Positions 16,149 to 27,965 of a DNA stretch of 64,000 nt are shown piece after piece (positions within the stretch are counted from its first letter, which is position 1; every line of letters starts with the position of its first letter). Below the pieces are notes generated by a model, which was given only the letters and a program-made list of their open reading frames with translations, was not told where the DNA came from and ran no database searches. Origin of the DNA: Sistotremastrum niveocremeum HHB9708 (lineage: Eukaryota > Basidiomycota > Agaricomycetes > Sistotremastrales > Sistotremastraceae); contig KV419422.1 of the NCBI GenBank assembly GCA_001630475.1, forward strand, positions 1 through 64,000, written 5' to 3'. A program made the position numbers and the translations under genes.

Positions 16149-19100
16149 TTAGACGGAGAGCAACGCTTGTCTGAGGTCATGGAGCGCAGCGACGATTCGT
16201 GTCGCTTCCATGTTAGTTGTGATTCTCGACTCCATGATCCCTTGTGAAAGAGACAGTAAACGACGCGATCTAACGCACGCAAGTGAGTTTGCCAAACACG
16301 TGAACCTACAAGAACGCACTTATTTATAACGGTACGTTGCCGTACTAGGCCTTGCATTGTCTGAGCACGGACGGTCGCAGCCTCCAAGACCTTTTCCGGC
16401 AATCCTGCTAGTCTGGCACATTCGATTCCGAAACTGCCAGATGCAATTCCACTTGTCAGGGTATAGAGAAAATGTATTTCTCGCGTCCCATTTAATTTTT
16501 CTTCCTCAACGAAGTTCATGTGGACATTCTCGATCTGGCGGCGAAAGATCTTTCCCATATCCTCTGCAACTGATGAATAATGCGTGATGAAAAGTGCCTT
16601 GCAATTAATAGATTGGACAAGATGTTGTAGCACAGCCGAGGCAATGGCCATCTAGGGACAACTCATTGTCAGGTTCAAAGGTGATGGCAAAAGACGTACT
16701 CCGTCGAAGGTTGCCGTCCCACGCCCGAGTTCGTCTAGAATGACAAGGCTATTGGAAGTTGCAAGACGCAAGATGTCTGCAGTCTCGGAAATCTCGACCA
16801 TAAAAGTAGACTTTCCGCGAGCAATATCATCGGAAGCTGTCACTCTATGAGTCAATGAAATGTTGAATACAGTAGCAACTCACCTCCTATGCGTGTCAGT
16901 ACACTGTCAAGGATACCAAGCCGTGCCGATTCAGCGGGAACATAGGATCCAATCTGTGCCATGATGCAGATGAGGGCAATCATCCGAACACATGAGCTCT
17001 TTCCTCCCATATTTGGACCAGTGACGATTTTGGACCGAGGAGAGCCATCTCCTATCTTGATTGAGTTTGGAATATAAGGATCAGAGCGAATGGCTTCGAT
17101 CATGGGGTGACGTCCTCCGACGATCTCAATGACATCTTCGCCTAGTACAGGCTTGGCATACGAAGACTGCAGTGCAACGTGTGCGAGGCTCAGCAAACAA
17201 TCGACAGTCGCCAGCTTTTGGACCACATCTCGAAAGAGGCCGTAATGCTTATTCGAAATATCGCGAAGAAAGGCTCGGAAAGCACTTTTGGCCTCTGCAG
17301 CTAGCGTTTCTTTGTATTCTTCACGTTCTCGCAGTTTGTCTTGGATGAAGGGAGAATGATACCGAGTATCTTTCTTTGTTCTGGTATGACTTTGATTAAA
17401 CCCGTATATCAGAAGAGCTTTGCAATGCATCTTACTTTGACACTCTTGTCCAGGACGCCGGAACACTCGCCGAATCTTCGTTTGGCACTTCGATGAGAAA
17501 CTGATGCAGCCGTATCTAAGCTTCAGAAAGTTGGCTTGAAATGACCATGCCGCACCTCCTCCCCAGCGATGGTTTTGTATTGCAAGGATGGACGATGCAA
17601 AGTTTTACGGACTACATAGAGAGTTAACGAACGTTCGGTTGGCAGAGTCAAGACCCGTTACCCTCTTTGAGATGGTCCTGTAGGTCGGATTCCAGAAACA
17701 TTATGTTCTGCAAGGTCTGAGTCAATGGGACTTAGATTGAAACATGCTGTTACGCACGTAGTTGGCGTTACCGACTGCCTCGTATTTGTCTTCATCCCGC
17801 CACAGACCAGACAATTCATTCAGTCTTGCTTTATTCATATCAATTTCAGCCATAATCTCTTGAACCGGTGTTCGAAGTTGCGGCAGCGGGAACACGAGTT
17901 CATTGAGCATGGCTGATTTGAATCCAACGTCCTGTGGAACGGTGAAGGACGGAAAAGTCGTCGATATTCTCTGAAACGCGCTCAAAACCGAAGCCAATTC
18001 TGAGGCTGTGCACTACAGCCACTCGAATGAGAACGCGAGACTTGAAAGGAAGAACAAGCCCACCGTTCCATATTGTATCCGGCTGAGTCCCTTTGCCAAG
18101 TCAGGCAAACCCTTCATCATCATTTTGAGCTTGGTAAGTGTGGCAATCCCATCCTCGTTCAGCTCTTCCACAACATCGATCCTTTCCTGTAAGAGCCTTC
18201 TCAATGAGCATCGTTTACTTTGAACCTGATCACTCCATCTACCTTTTATCAGTCAGCGGCCTTGCGACCCAGTGCTTGAGCAACCGCTTCCCAAACTTCG
18301 TCTTTGTACGATCCAGGATCCACCAAAGACTTCCGTACTCCTTGAAATCAGTCTGGTTCTGAAAGATCTCCCTTTTATACAAGAATCAACTTCGGATGCG
18401 GAAGTTCGTCATACCTTTTAGGAAGTGGCTTACAAGTTGTCAATTGTGTTCGAATTGAGAAGCATTCCGTGGCGATTCCCAAAGGGCATGAAGAACTTCG
18501 TCTGCGCCAAGACGTCTGCGAGCTCGAATTGCTTGAGGTATTGAATGACATGAGCGAGCGCCACGATAACAATCTGAGGCAAGTCGACTACGGTGGCGAT
18601 AAGCTTGCCTGAGCGACATCTCATGGTCAAATCCGAATCTTGACGCCAGTGGAGACATACCTATGCGCGTTTCCTCGGATGAACCTGAAGACGGTCCGGA
18701 GATGTCGGACTCTTTGGCTTTATAGAAGCTAGAGACTGCTTCAAAGGCTGTCGAATAATCCATAGGTGAGCCTTTGAATCGCTCTTCCCGCACGCGTCCA
18801 CCTGCGGAATTTTCACTTTTGAAGTTCTTGAGAAGAGACTACGGCGAACCAGAATAAAATGTCTCACCCTCGGTCTCTGATGTGCTTGATCAGCGACTCT
18901 GTCTCTTGAGACATTTTCGAGGTGCTCAATAACAGCTCGCATGGTCTGATATGGCTGAGTCGAGTTTCCAGTTCGCTCCTCATGACACCATCGTCGAAGG
19001 CGTCATACACAACATCTCCAGTTGACGGCGTAACGCTCAACATTCCCAATGAAACGCCTTGTGATCCTTTCAATGCCGAATCTTCTTCTATGAGACACAT

Positions 19101-20343
19101 AAGTGCGGGAGCGGAGCCTGTGGCGTAGTTCGCGACGTCGTCGGCAGAGTCAAGATCATCGACGTAGCTGGGAGTTTCGATCAGTGTCTCACTTGCTGAA
19201 GGTATTCAAAGGCATACGTAGCAGCAGTGTACAGAGCTTCTAGACCACGCTTGAACAACCCTCCGCGGTTGTCACCAGCCCTCTTCAACGCTGCTGTCTC
19301 TAGTTGTCCAACTATTCCGACCTTATAACCCTGCGAGAGCAACCTAACAATCGATAAATGGGGCTCCTGGAGCCTATAGACTGACCTACTTCTTCAGGTG
19401 AATGTTCTTGCGGTCGACAGGAATACTGGCGTTAAGAAAGTTGCGCTTCTGATAGCATACCATCCCTAATTCCTTTGCCGCGATCTGGAAGGAAGTCAGG
19501 TCAATGCAAGACAAGGTGCTGGAGCTCATCTTGCCTTCGCGTCGTCTCCAAAAAACCTATGCCGATGTTAAATAAATTGTCGGAAGTGAGGATACGAAAC
19601 ACATGCCTGTATCTATACCCCTCGTGAATTAGAAGTACAACACCAGGAAACTCTTTCTTGAGCTGAAGAACCTACAGAAATGAATAAGCCATAGTGCCTT
19701 GTATACTTCTGACAGTAACATGCCTGTTTCTCCAAAGGAGTCCAAGTTTCACCGCTGGGTCCAACTTCTTCGATCGCTTTCTCTGCTCGTTTGGACGACT
19801 TGGTTCCTCCGTCACCAAAACGTGATCCGAACTTGGCACGGAGAGCTTTCACTCCCTCCTCAGGGCTGCTCCCGTCGGAATCATTCTCGACTTCCGCTGG
19901 CTTCGGCACTGGCGTTCCAGCAGATGTGCTCCTCGAGGATTTCTTGTTCACTGAGCTGGGTCCCGCCGGTTTGCCCAGGTCCATCGGGAAAGGTTGGGCC
20001 TCCCTCTTTTTCTTCTTTCCTCTTTGGGCCACAGGCTGCGTTTTGGCGCTGGACGACGTTGCTGAGGACGAGGTTTTCAGAGAAGTGGCAGGTTTGGAGC
20101 GAACAATGTCAGTTGATACAGAAGCTTTTGACTTTGAAACGGAGGTCTTCGATATGAGAATGAGATTATGATACGTTGACTAAGCTATGCCCCAACCTTT
20201 GGACGTTTGACAGGTCTCTCAGTTTCCGAGTCTTCGAGTGTCAGATCGATTGCATTAGGCGAACTCGGGCGCTTAGAAGCACCTGCATTGAAATAACGAG
20301 AAATAGACTGCTGTTGGACTGGACTCCCAGAATTTGAAGACAT
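16149..20343 (-). CDS. MSH3: DNA mismatch repair protein MSH3
   Basis: MutS homologue that pairs with MSH2 (MutS-beta) to recognise insertion/deletion loops. Starts [29 protein letters not shown] is a PCNA-interacting (PIP) box. It is followed by a disordered basic region with PVKRPK. The mismatch-binding domain has WTPLEKQ, then [30 protein letters not shown] and [17 protein letters not shown]. Connector and core: [20 protein letters not shown], then [20 protein letters not shown] and [20 protein letters not shown]. The ATPase has [20 protein letters not shown] (Walker A), [35 protein letters not shown] (Walker B) and [13 protein letters not shown]. The C-terminal exon ends [20 protein letters not shown] at 16149. 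All motor motifs are intact. Divergent from ATP12 (287 bp). Confidence 0.95.
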
Positions 20344-20630
20344 TCTAGAGCAAAGCTAGGTTTTCTGGATATAGGAAACGAATTTGGGCCAATCAAGAGT
20401 AGAATTGAGCGTCCTGCCAGAACAGACGCCGAAGATGCAAAGAACGCGATATTTGAAGCGAATTTCCACTAAAATGTCCAAGGAAAATAGGGTATGGCAG
20501 GAAAGGGTGAAGACGTGCGTTCTCTGCCACGATGATCCAGAGAACGCGTCGCAAGACGTTGGGTTGATGTTGGCCAAGAAAGTGAGTTCAAGTCGCTGCA
20601 GCCGACTCGGAGGACGGCTTTCGGAAGCTC

Positions 20631-21666
20631 ATGAGGCTTCTCGCGCAGAGCTGCCGACGTCTTCACTTTCGTGAACCGCTAGGTCTGAGATTTTATGCCA
20701 CGCCAGCTCCAGATGGGCCAGCTGTGACAGCAACCAATCGCGCTGCTGCGACTCTCAAGAGATTTTGGAATACCGTTGACGTCGAATCGCACAACCAGGG
20801 CCTTGTGGTGACTTTGGACGGTCGACCGTTGAAAACTCCATCAAACAATGTGCTAGTGATACCACCTCATAGGCCCATTCTCGCATCGTTAATAGCAAGC
20901 GAATGGGACAACTTGGACAAAGTCATCAAATCTCATGCTCTTCCTATGGTAAGTTGCTTCAGATTGGTTCATCTGGGTACTCATGACATCTAGACAAGTA
21001 TCGCCTCCCGTGCTGTCGATGGCTTGAATGATCATGCCACACGAAGCGAAGTTGTTAAAAATCTTCTGAATTATCTGCAAACGGACACAATATGGTTCGT
21101 CTACCAAAGCCTTTCATTTTCAATGTCCTGACATCTTCTTTAAACAGTTTTCACGAATCCCATCCTCCAGCCCTGGTAGACCTTCAAAAGATTCATTGGG
21201 ATCCAATATTACACTGGGCGCGTGAAACATACTCTGTCGAGATCAAAACTTTCGAGACCATCTTGAGGCCTTCCCAACCAGCTGCTTCCTTACAAACCTT
21301 TGAACGAGAACTTAGCAACTTCGACACATGGGAATTGGCTGGTTCGTTCGCTTTACTAAACCGGAGCGTCACGTCGTTATTGATTCGATTGTAGCTTTGG
21401 AACGGGCTGTGTATTCAACCAAATCTTTTCTTGTTGCATTCGCCCTTTTGAAGCAACGACTGAGCGTAGAAGAAGCTGCTCAAGCAAGTGAAGTGGAGGT
21501 TAGAAGTCAGATACAGCGGTGGGGAGAAGTAGAAGATTGTGGGTTCAATCTTCTATGTGATGGATCTTCTTATTGACAATTTCTCTCTCTAGCTCACGAT
21601 GTCGATTACCAGGACATCCGAAGACTACTAGGCAGTGTCGCTTGCGTTCTACTTAGAGAAGGATGA
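20631..21666 (+). CDS. ATP12: Mitochondrial F1-ATPase assembly chaperone ATP12
   Basis: Chaperone that binds F1-alpha subunits during ATP synthase assembly in the matrix. Starts MRLLAQSCRRLHFREPLGLR, an Arg-rich leader typical of mitochondrial import. Family segments follow: LKRFWNTVDVESHNQGLVVT, then LDGRPLKTPSNNVLVIPPHR, LIASEWDNLDKVIKSHALPM, TSIASRAVDGLNDHATRSEV, LNYLQTDT, HWDPILHWARETYSVEIKTF and STKSFLVAFALLKQRLSVEE. The last spliced exon reads SHDVDYQDIRRLLGSVACVL with stop at 21664-21666. About five introns. Length of roughly 290 residues is normal for fungal Atp12. Confidence 0.92.
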
Positions 21667-22107
21667 TCTAGTCGCCATAATATGATATAAGTGGCCGATG
21701 ATACATGACGTTTGTTAGTCAGACTGACAGCCAGACCGGCTACCGCGTTGAGTACGCATAGTATCAGATATGCAGAAATACGGCGCCAAGTGGTGAGAGC
21801 TGACATGTCATCGATATGCCATGGTGTGCACGATTTGAGTTCCGCGCTCGGCGGCGGACAAGCAAGTTTCATAAGACTACACGGAATACAATGAGGGCAG
21901 CATACACATTCTCGCAGATTCACCAATTAATCTGAACCATCCGCACATGAATTGCGGTCGATCCAGGTAATCCGAAAGACAAAAGTCATGAGAGACGCAG
22001 CAGTGAACTATTTCCTGACAAGACGGAGAGTACCAGCGTAACCAGTAATAAACTTATTCGAAGAATTCGACCTCCGGGGAAAATGGTCTTGCGCGCGGAC
22101 CACTTTC
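21667..22107. other. Intergenic region, possible 3' UTRs
   Basis: About 440 bp between convergent genes. A minus-strand frame around 21670-21830 contains a hydrophobic stretch (ISAYLILCVLNAVAGLAVSL) that could be a membrane segment of an unrecognised exon, but no start or convincing splice junction connects it to the gene upstream. Confidence 0.4.
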
Positions 22108-22915
22108 TCAGCAGGAGGAACTCGTCACGGTAAGGGGATCCGGGATATCGGGGCCGAACTCGAGAAAGAACAGTTGCTACATGAAGATGCATATGAGACA
22201 TAAGAAAGGACATGAAAGGACAAAGCATACGAGAGACTCAGAAAGCATATGCCGATAGGCATCGGTCAGACTGCTCTTGAGTTGTGCCTCGTCTTCATCA
22301 TCTCCTAGAGCCTCGTAAGCTCGTGATGCTGGGAACGCCTTCTCAACTATCGAGAATATCGAGTTGGCCACCTGAGGGGATAGCCTCCCCGTCCGTTTGT
22401 TGGCCTCGGGCCCTGGGCGAAAAGTTCTGACAAGCTGTAAACACAAGACCTCCAGTGGCATGCACCGTTCGACTTACATCCAGAGGTTTTTCTGTCTGTA
22501 TTTTTCCATTATCATCTGGGCCAAGCAGCGCTTCCATAGACGGCGCTGCAGATCCTCCATTATAATAGATGGCACGGTATCTTGGACGCCAATGTTTCCG
22601 TTACGCTTGATGACAGGGAAATCCAAATAGTACTGGGTAATCTCGATACATAGGTCGCGCAGCGAGGGGGCGGAGCTCCGTTTGGCCCAGTACTTCACCA
22701 ATTTCTGAGAGGAGGGCGGCGGGAGGCTGCGAGCATTGAGTTCCAAACATTGTGTCAGACGGAGGTCGCACTTACCACTCCGTCTCGCGACGACCGCGCA
22801 GCGACTCGAGGAGGTTATTCCCAGCCAACTGACGTCGGTGCCTCACGGTGATTTGGTCCTCATGGTTGGCAAGCTCAAGCTTGGGAAGAGAGTATAGTTG
22901 GGTTTCAGATTCCAT
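22108..22915 (-). CDS. Unrecognised conserved-looking protein, about 230 residues
   Basis: Four exons give a continuous reading. Exon 1 starts MESETQLYSLPKLELANHED and includes RHRRQLAGNNLLESLRGRRE. Exon 2 begins CLPPPSSQKLVKYWAKRSSA and includes PSLRDLCIEITQYYLDFPVI and VPSIIMEDLQRRLWKRCLAQ. Exon 3 is TFRPGPEANKRTGRLSPQVA then AYEALGDDEDEAQLKSSLTD; exon 4 is QLFFLEFGPDIPDPLTVTSS and stops. All junctions use GT..AG and stay in phase. The protein looks soluble, mostly helical and charged, with no signal peptide or membrane helix. I do not recognise the family; the helical DLCIE..YY segment vaguely resembles adaptor or elongin-like helices, which is not enough to name it. Divergent from the cullin gene (310 bp). 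Confidence 0.55.
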
Positions 22916-23225
22916 CAGTGGCCAAAGAGGCCTAGGGATAATCCTGCGCAGGAGGCAGGAGGCGTCCTTATAGGGTCCACACCGGCATTTTCCACGGGGT
23001 ATATTGTTCTTAATAGCCCCCGGTTGCCGCTTAGGAGGAAGGTAGCAATGTTCGTGCTACTCAAATACTTTGTAGCACTTTGTTCAAACTTACTGTACTA
23101 AAAAACTCGACGTTCAGAGTGATGGGCGCTGAGCGTGAGCTCCGAGATGCCGAGAGTTAGGATTAGGCGCCCGCGTCTGGCGATCTCAAGCTTAGGCTCT
23201 TGCGTCAGTGACGCCCCTACGAAAG

Positions 23226-25942
23226 ATGCTCGCAGTCTTGAAGAATCTGCCAAAGACTTCAGATGCCTTGAAGAACCTCAAGCCTGCTGTCGTCGACAGT
23301 GGCGTCGACAATGAATCCTCTCCTAGGAAAACTGCTCGAATCTCCGGTTTCCCAGACGTTAGTCATTCTCGAAAGGGCAAAGGCAGAGCCAACGATGGTG
23401 GTCCCAGGCGACTGCAAGTCGTCAACTTGACACGTCTGTTCGATTCTCGATTTCTATTGATAATAACTGACCCACCCTTAGCCGTGTCATTGGATCGCTC
23501 CTTCACTGAATCACAGTTTACGATCGTATCTCGTGGCATTCGTGCCATCCTATCTCGTGAACCCGTGGTTGCACTCGCCCATACATATGAAGATATGCTC
23601 TCAGCTACGAAAGTACTTTGTACTCGCAACGTCAACAGGGCAGCGGACTTGCATGACACCTTGAACATGGCGCTCGAACGTTGTGTCGTTTCCATTGCAG
23701 CTGACCTTCGCAATAAGGAGGAAGAGGGACTTCCTGCCTTGTCATCGATTGTTGATCTTTGGAGCTGGTTCAACCACAAGGTCAATCTGTTGCGGACGAT
23801 CTTGGTCGCGCTCGACCGCGGCTACCTCATGGAGAAGCACTTGCCAGGGGTGCGCGAATTGGGATACACCCTCTGGAGGAAGAACATTTATGAAGATGCC
23901 TTACTCGCCAGCAGAGTCGTAGATGGCATCGTTGCGTGGTCTAATCTTGAACGCAACACTTCTCTTCCTCAATCACGACCGCTCATCCAATCCCTTATCG
24001 AATCTCTCAGGAGTCTTGCTATGTATAATGCATTGTTTGAGGAAACCTATGTCTCCCAAACGATTGATTTCTACACGGCGGAATCTGCAACTCGAGAAGG
24101 CGATCTATCTCCCCGTGAATTCCTGGCACATGCGGAGAAGCGCGTCAAAGAAGAAGAAGCTCGCTGTCAGGATCTCCTGCCAAAGCCAACAATGATTGCC
24201 ACTGTCTCCGCCACCGAACGCTGTTTGTGGGGAAATCACGCCTCTGCGCTCGCTAAGAAGGCCATCGTACCTCTGTTGGATTCTCATGACACCGATGGCA
24301 TCAAGCAGATGTATAGACTATTCGCACGAGTTGACTCCCTCAAAGTCATGCGCGAAGCTTACCAAGATCATCTGTCTATCTTGGTGATGAAGACTGTCAA
24401 AGAACCAAAGGGTGGTGACGAAAACATGATACAACTTCTCCTCAACATCAAAGCCTTCTGCGACGGCCTTGCAAAGGAATTCCGGGACCGTGAGCTTGGA
24501 TATGCAACTACGAAGGCTTTCGAAAAAGGATTCGCTGGGAGATCCGGAAAGCCTGCCGAAATGATAGCCAAATACATCGACTCAGCCATGAGAAAAGGTC
24601 AAAGAGGTGCAAGTGACGCAGATTTCAGATCACTTCTGGAAAATGTTCTTATACTTTATCGCTTTACTCCTGGTATGTCCACTACTATACGATACTCAGT
24701 GCAGTCGGTTATTCATTCTTTCCGCATAGACAAGGATGTGTTCCGAACATTCTACTCTCGAGGGCTGGCCAAGCGCCTGTTGCTCTCACGGAGTGCTTCC
24801 GATGACCTCGAGAAAGAGGTCATCAAGATTCTGAGAGAAGGTATGCTTTCCTCGTACAGCACATCTCACCTCCTAATCCGAAACAAGATTACGATCCTGA
24901 ATTCGGTAAGGGAGATGAAATGTTCAAGGATCTCGCACTGTCACGGGACTTGGTGGAAGAATTCAGACGGGCTGCAAAATCTATGAGTGATGTGGCGAGG
25001 GCCCTTTCCGTCTCAGTTCTGCAATACTCTTCCTGGCCGATTGCACAGAAGAAGAAAACCACCCGAAATGAGATAGACCTGCCATCTGATGTGCGTCATT
25101 ATTTTTCGATATATACTTGCTTGTTAAGGAGGAGTATAGATGCAATCTGCCCTGACCCAATTCAGCGAATTCTACAAATCTAAGCATGGAAGTCGGAAAT
25201 TAGATTGGTTCCATTCTCTTGGAACAGTGACAATGACAGCACGGTTCAAGAACGGAACCAAAGAACTGACTCTCAGTCTTTATCAAGCAGTCGTGCTTCG
25301 ACAGTTCACAGGTGACGAACGTTTGCAATACGACGATGTAAAGGCGGCGACCGGACTTGGTATGCATACTTGGTATCCTAGAAGACTGGGAGCTGATACG
25401 TTGGATGTTAGACGATCGAGATTTGAAGATCACTTTGCAATCTCTGGCATGTGGAAAGAAGAGAGTTCTCCGCAAGCTCCCACCTGGTCGAGAAGTAGAG
25501 GGGACCGACAGTTTCATTTTCAATCAAGACTTTACAGATCCGAAACGGAACTTGCAGATCCCAGGCATCCAACAACAAGAGACGGTCAGCAGATCCCTGG
25601 TTAGATCATTGTGCAATGTTGATCCGTGAAACAGGTGGAAGAAAATAAGCAAACGACGGAGCACATTGAGGAAGACAGAAAGTTCTATCTGGACGCTGCC
25701 ATAGTACGCATCATGAAGGCAAAGAAGAGTCTGCCTGCCGAAAAGTTGAAGACCGAGACGATCGACGCCGTCAAAGCACACTTCCGACCCAGCGTCACGA
25801 TGATCAAGCAACGAATAGAAAACTTGGTCGAACAAGTGAGTATCTGCGCGTTTGTTTCTGTGATAGAGTGACTGAAGGCTGGTATTAGGAATATATCCGA
25901 CGTGATGACGATGACATGAACATCTACGTCTACGTGGCGTAG
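23226..25942 (+). CDS. CUL4: CUL4-type cullin scaffold of a RING ubiquitin ligase
   Basis: Cullins scaffold multi-subunit E3 ligases; the CUL4 type uses DDB1-like adaptors in chromatin and DNA-damage control. The first in-frame ATG is 23226 (MLAVLKNLPKTSDALKNLKP). The long first exon carries cullin-repeat sequence, for example CVVSIAADLRNKEEEGLPAL, LDRGYLMEKHLPGVRELGYT and FRIDKDVFRTFYSRGLAKRL. A spliced exon continues DYDPEFGKGDEMFKDLALSR. The cullin-homology region has VSVLQYSSWP, SRKLDWFHSLGTVTMTARFK and LTLSLYQAVVLRQF. The winged-helix C-terminus has IVRIMKAKKSLPAEKLKTET, with the neddylation-site Lys in the IVRIMK motif, and ends DDDDMNIYVYVA at 25942. The ending and N-terminal helices favour CUL4 over CUL1/CUL3, with moderate certainty about subtype. 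Convergent with MED21 (83 bp between stops). Confidence 0.88.
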
Positions 25943-26025
25943 GGTACTGGGATGAATATTGAATATGATAACTTAGTTGTAAAGATGCACAATGAGATGG
26001 AAGAGATGGATAGGTCGTAACGGAG

Positions 26026-26601
26026 TTATGATAGAGGCCGTTCTTTTTCAGTTAACATCTGCTCCAGTACCGATGTGATTTGTGCGTGGAGATTTTCTGG
26101 TCGAATAAATCGGAATCAGAATGAAGGACGAATTTGAGTTATGTGCTACATACTGGCACGAGCAACAGCTTCTTTGTACTCGCGGTTCGCAGTCGTCATC
26201 TCATTCTCCAAACTTTCGAGGCGTGCGGCTTGTTCGGACTCTGGCTCTGGGACCGGCAACGATTGGATGAGGATATGGATTTGACGCGTCTTTCGCATGA
26301 GATCGCCAACCATTTCTTTCTTATTTGCTGTCATGTCGTTGGGTCAGACTTTAATACGGTCTATGTTCTGGATACGCACCTTCGAATACATCCGGCGGAT
26401 CCACTTTTTCTGGCGGCCGAGTTCGGGTGAGAGGGATGTGCTCGCTCACTTGCTTGAAATCGGCTTTTGCACACAGATAAGCAATACTAGAGGACATTAT
26501 GTTCAGGAGCTGTGCAGCGTTCCATGAGTTTTGATTCAGGTTGCCGAGGAAGCTCAGAGGACCTGTTCAATTTCATCTTGCAATTGGGTTATTCTATCCA
26601 T
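26026..26601 (-). CDS. MED21: Mediator complex subunit 21 (SRB7)
   Basis: Middle-module subunit of Mediator that pairs with MED7 and bridges activators to RNA polymerase II. Exon 1 gives MDRITQLQDEIEQ, the family's DRLTQLQ-type start. Exon 2 is LLNIMSSSIAYLCAKADFKQ and ends VDPPDVFE. Exon 3 is ANKKEMVGDLMRKTRQIHIL, then IQSLPV and ARLESLENEMTTANREYKEA. Exon 4 is NLHAQITSVLEQMLTEKERP with stop at 26026-26028. The long amphipathic C-terminal helix and the K-x-IxxLIxSLPV signature are typical. About 145 residues, normal for fungi. A short zinc-ribbon-like frame lies just upstream on the same strand. Confidence 0.9.
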
Positions 26602-26686
26602 ATGGGTGAGCTCTTCTAGCATTGCTCGTCCACCCACGATGACTCCTCAATCAGCGTTTCTCAAGTGTCCTGCCGTCGTGGCTGAA

Positions 26687-26850
26687 TCAGTTGGAGATGG
26701 CTTCAGGATGGCTGACAGCAGAGCTATAGGCTGAACGGATTTTGCACATCGGACATCGAATTGTTATATCCGTCTTCTCTCGCTCGCGCAACCTGCACCG
26801 GAAGCATTTGGACTCGAACTCACGCGCCTGGTGAGTACTTCGATGAAAGA
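26687..26850 (-). CDS. Possible small zinc-binding exon (C-x2-C ... C-x2-C)
   Basis: A minus-strand frame reads HQAREFESKCFRCRLREREK then TDITIRCPMCKIRSAYSSAV and stops at 26687-26689, 86 bp before the MED21 ATG. The two C-x2-C pairs 14 residues apart look like a zinc ribbon. There is no ATG in the frame, so it would need an upstream exon, which I could not find without overlapping the 5' end of the divergent Arf-like gene. It may be a real terminal exon, a fragment or chance. Confidence 0.25.
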
Positions 26851-26902
26851 GATGGAGTGCAGAGAGGGAGTGCAGTCAACTCGTGTTTGTTAGAACCCCA
26901 GC

Positions 26903-27965
26903 ATGCTCAAATCCCTATGGGACGGAATCACATCCTATTTTCGTACTCCAGCTGAAGTCGTTATCTTTGGACCATTGGCTTCGGTGAGGGCGATGATTGA
27001 TGTTTAGCAAGGAGCATCCAGCTCATTGGAGTGTGTTTGTCAGGGTAAAAAGGCTATCAAAGTATTGACACAACTATCAAGTGGGTGAAATTAACTGATT
27101 ATGTCAATCTGTTCTAGGATTGCATCGCCCCAGTTAGGACCCCAGATCTGTTCTCGAAACTGCGCGCTAATAGTGATCCGTTTACTTGCAGCACGCTCGA
27201 TACGTGCCGCAGAACGAGGGCTACAATCAATCAGTATGTACTTCGATCCGTACCTGATGCATCGTGCAGATTGCGACTATCCATAGATTTATGTGACGAG
27301 CGATATTAAATTCGTGTTATGGAGTCAATACTGCTTACTCAATTCTCGGTTCGTTGGTTTTGTTCGACCATCAAACGCCCATCTCACGAATGATATCACC
27401 ATCTCCAGTTTCAAACCTGTATGGGAAGAGTACCTTCCCAAAACCCCTGCGGCCGCGATCCTCGTGCTAGATGTGACAGACGTCGAGATGTGGGGCACGA
27501 TCAAAGTTGGATTGCGAAATCTTCTGCAAAGCGATGTGTGTACTTTGCCTACCCTGAACAGATGTTGTCACCTGACCCCTGCTATGAGAACTTACGTCAG
27601 TGCCCTGTCCTCGTCTTACTCAACAAAGAGGATATAGCGGACGAGAACCCGAATGATCCACAGTTGACAGTCGAGCGCGTGCAGACGGATCTTGATCTAG
27701 TTGCACTGCGACGGCGTGCTGGTGTTCGCTCAGCCATTGTGAGTTGCAAAGTGGACGGCTCGATTGAAATTGTCTCTCGATAGCCGCTCGGTGCCTTCAT
27801 TACTGATGCCGCATTTCCGCAGTGGAGAGTAAGCGCAAGATCGCCTGAAAGGTCAGTTCTCAAAATGAAACTTCTTGAAGGGTGATTCTGACAGATGATA
27901 GTTTGAAACCGGCATTGGATTGGGTGAACGAATGCATCTATGCTCCTGTCCCTGCCAGGCAGTAA
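26903..27965 (+). CDS. Divergent Arf-like small GTPase
   Basis: Arf-family proteins are membrane-recruited GTP switches in trafficking. Exon 1 starts MLKSLWDGITSYFRTPAEVV and ends IFGPLAS; splicing to exon 2 (GKKAIKVLTQLSSG) creates GPLASGKK where GLDGAGK(S/T) is expected. A middle exon reads IASPQLGPQI, roughly where TIPTIGFNV should be. Then come VWEEYLPKTPAAAILVLDVT and D, VEMWGTIKVGLRNLLQSD, CPVLVLLNKEDIADE (G4 NKxD) and VSCKVDGSIE (G5). The final exon DSLKPALDWVNECIYAPVPA ends at 27965, matching the Arf ...LDWLxxxI tail. G4, G5 and the C-terminus are convincing. G1 lacks its Ser/Thr, and I cannot find a DxGGQ G3 motif. Internal junctions between 27100 and 27420 and between 27760 and 27900 are uncertain. 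It may be a pseudo-GTPase or a decaying gene. Confidence 0.6.

Noticed and set aside
26615-26850. A TTCGAGTCC sequence resembling a tRNA B box
   Set aside because: No matching stems, anticodon arm or acceptor pairing around it.
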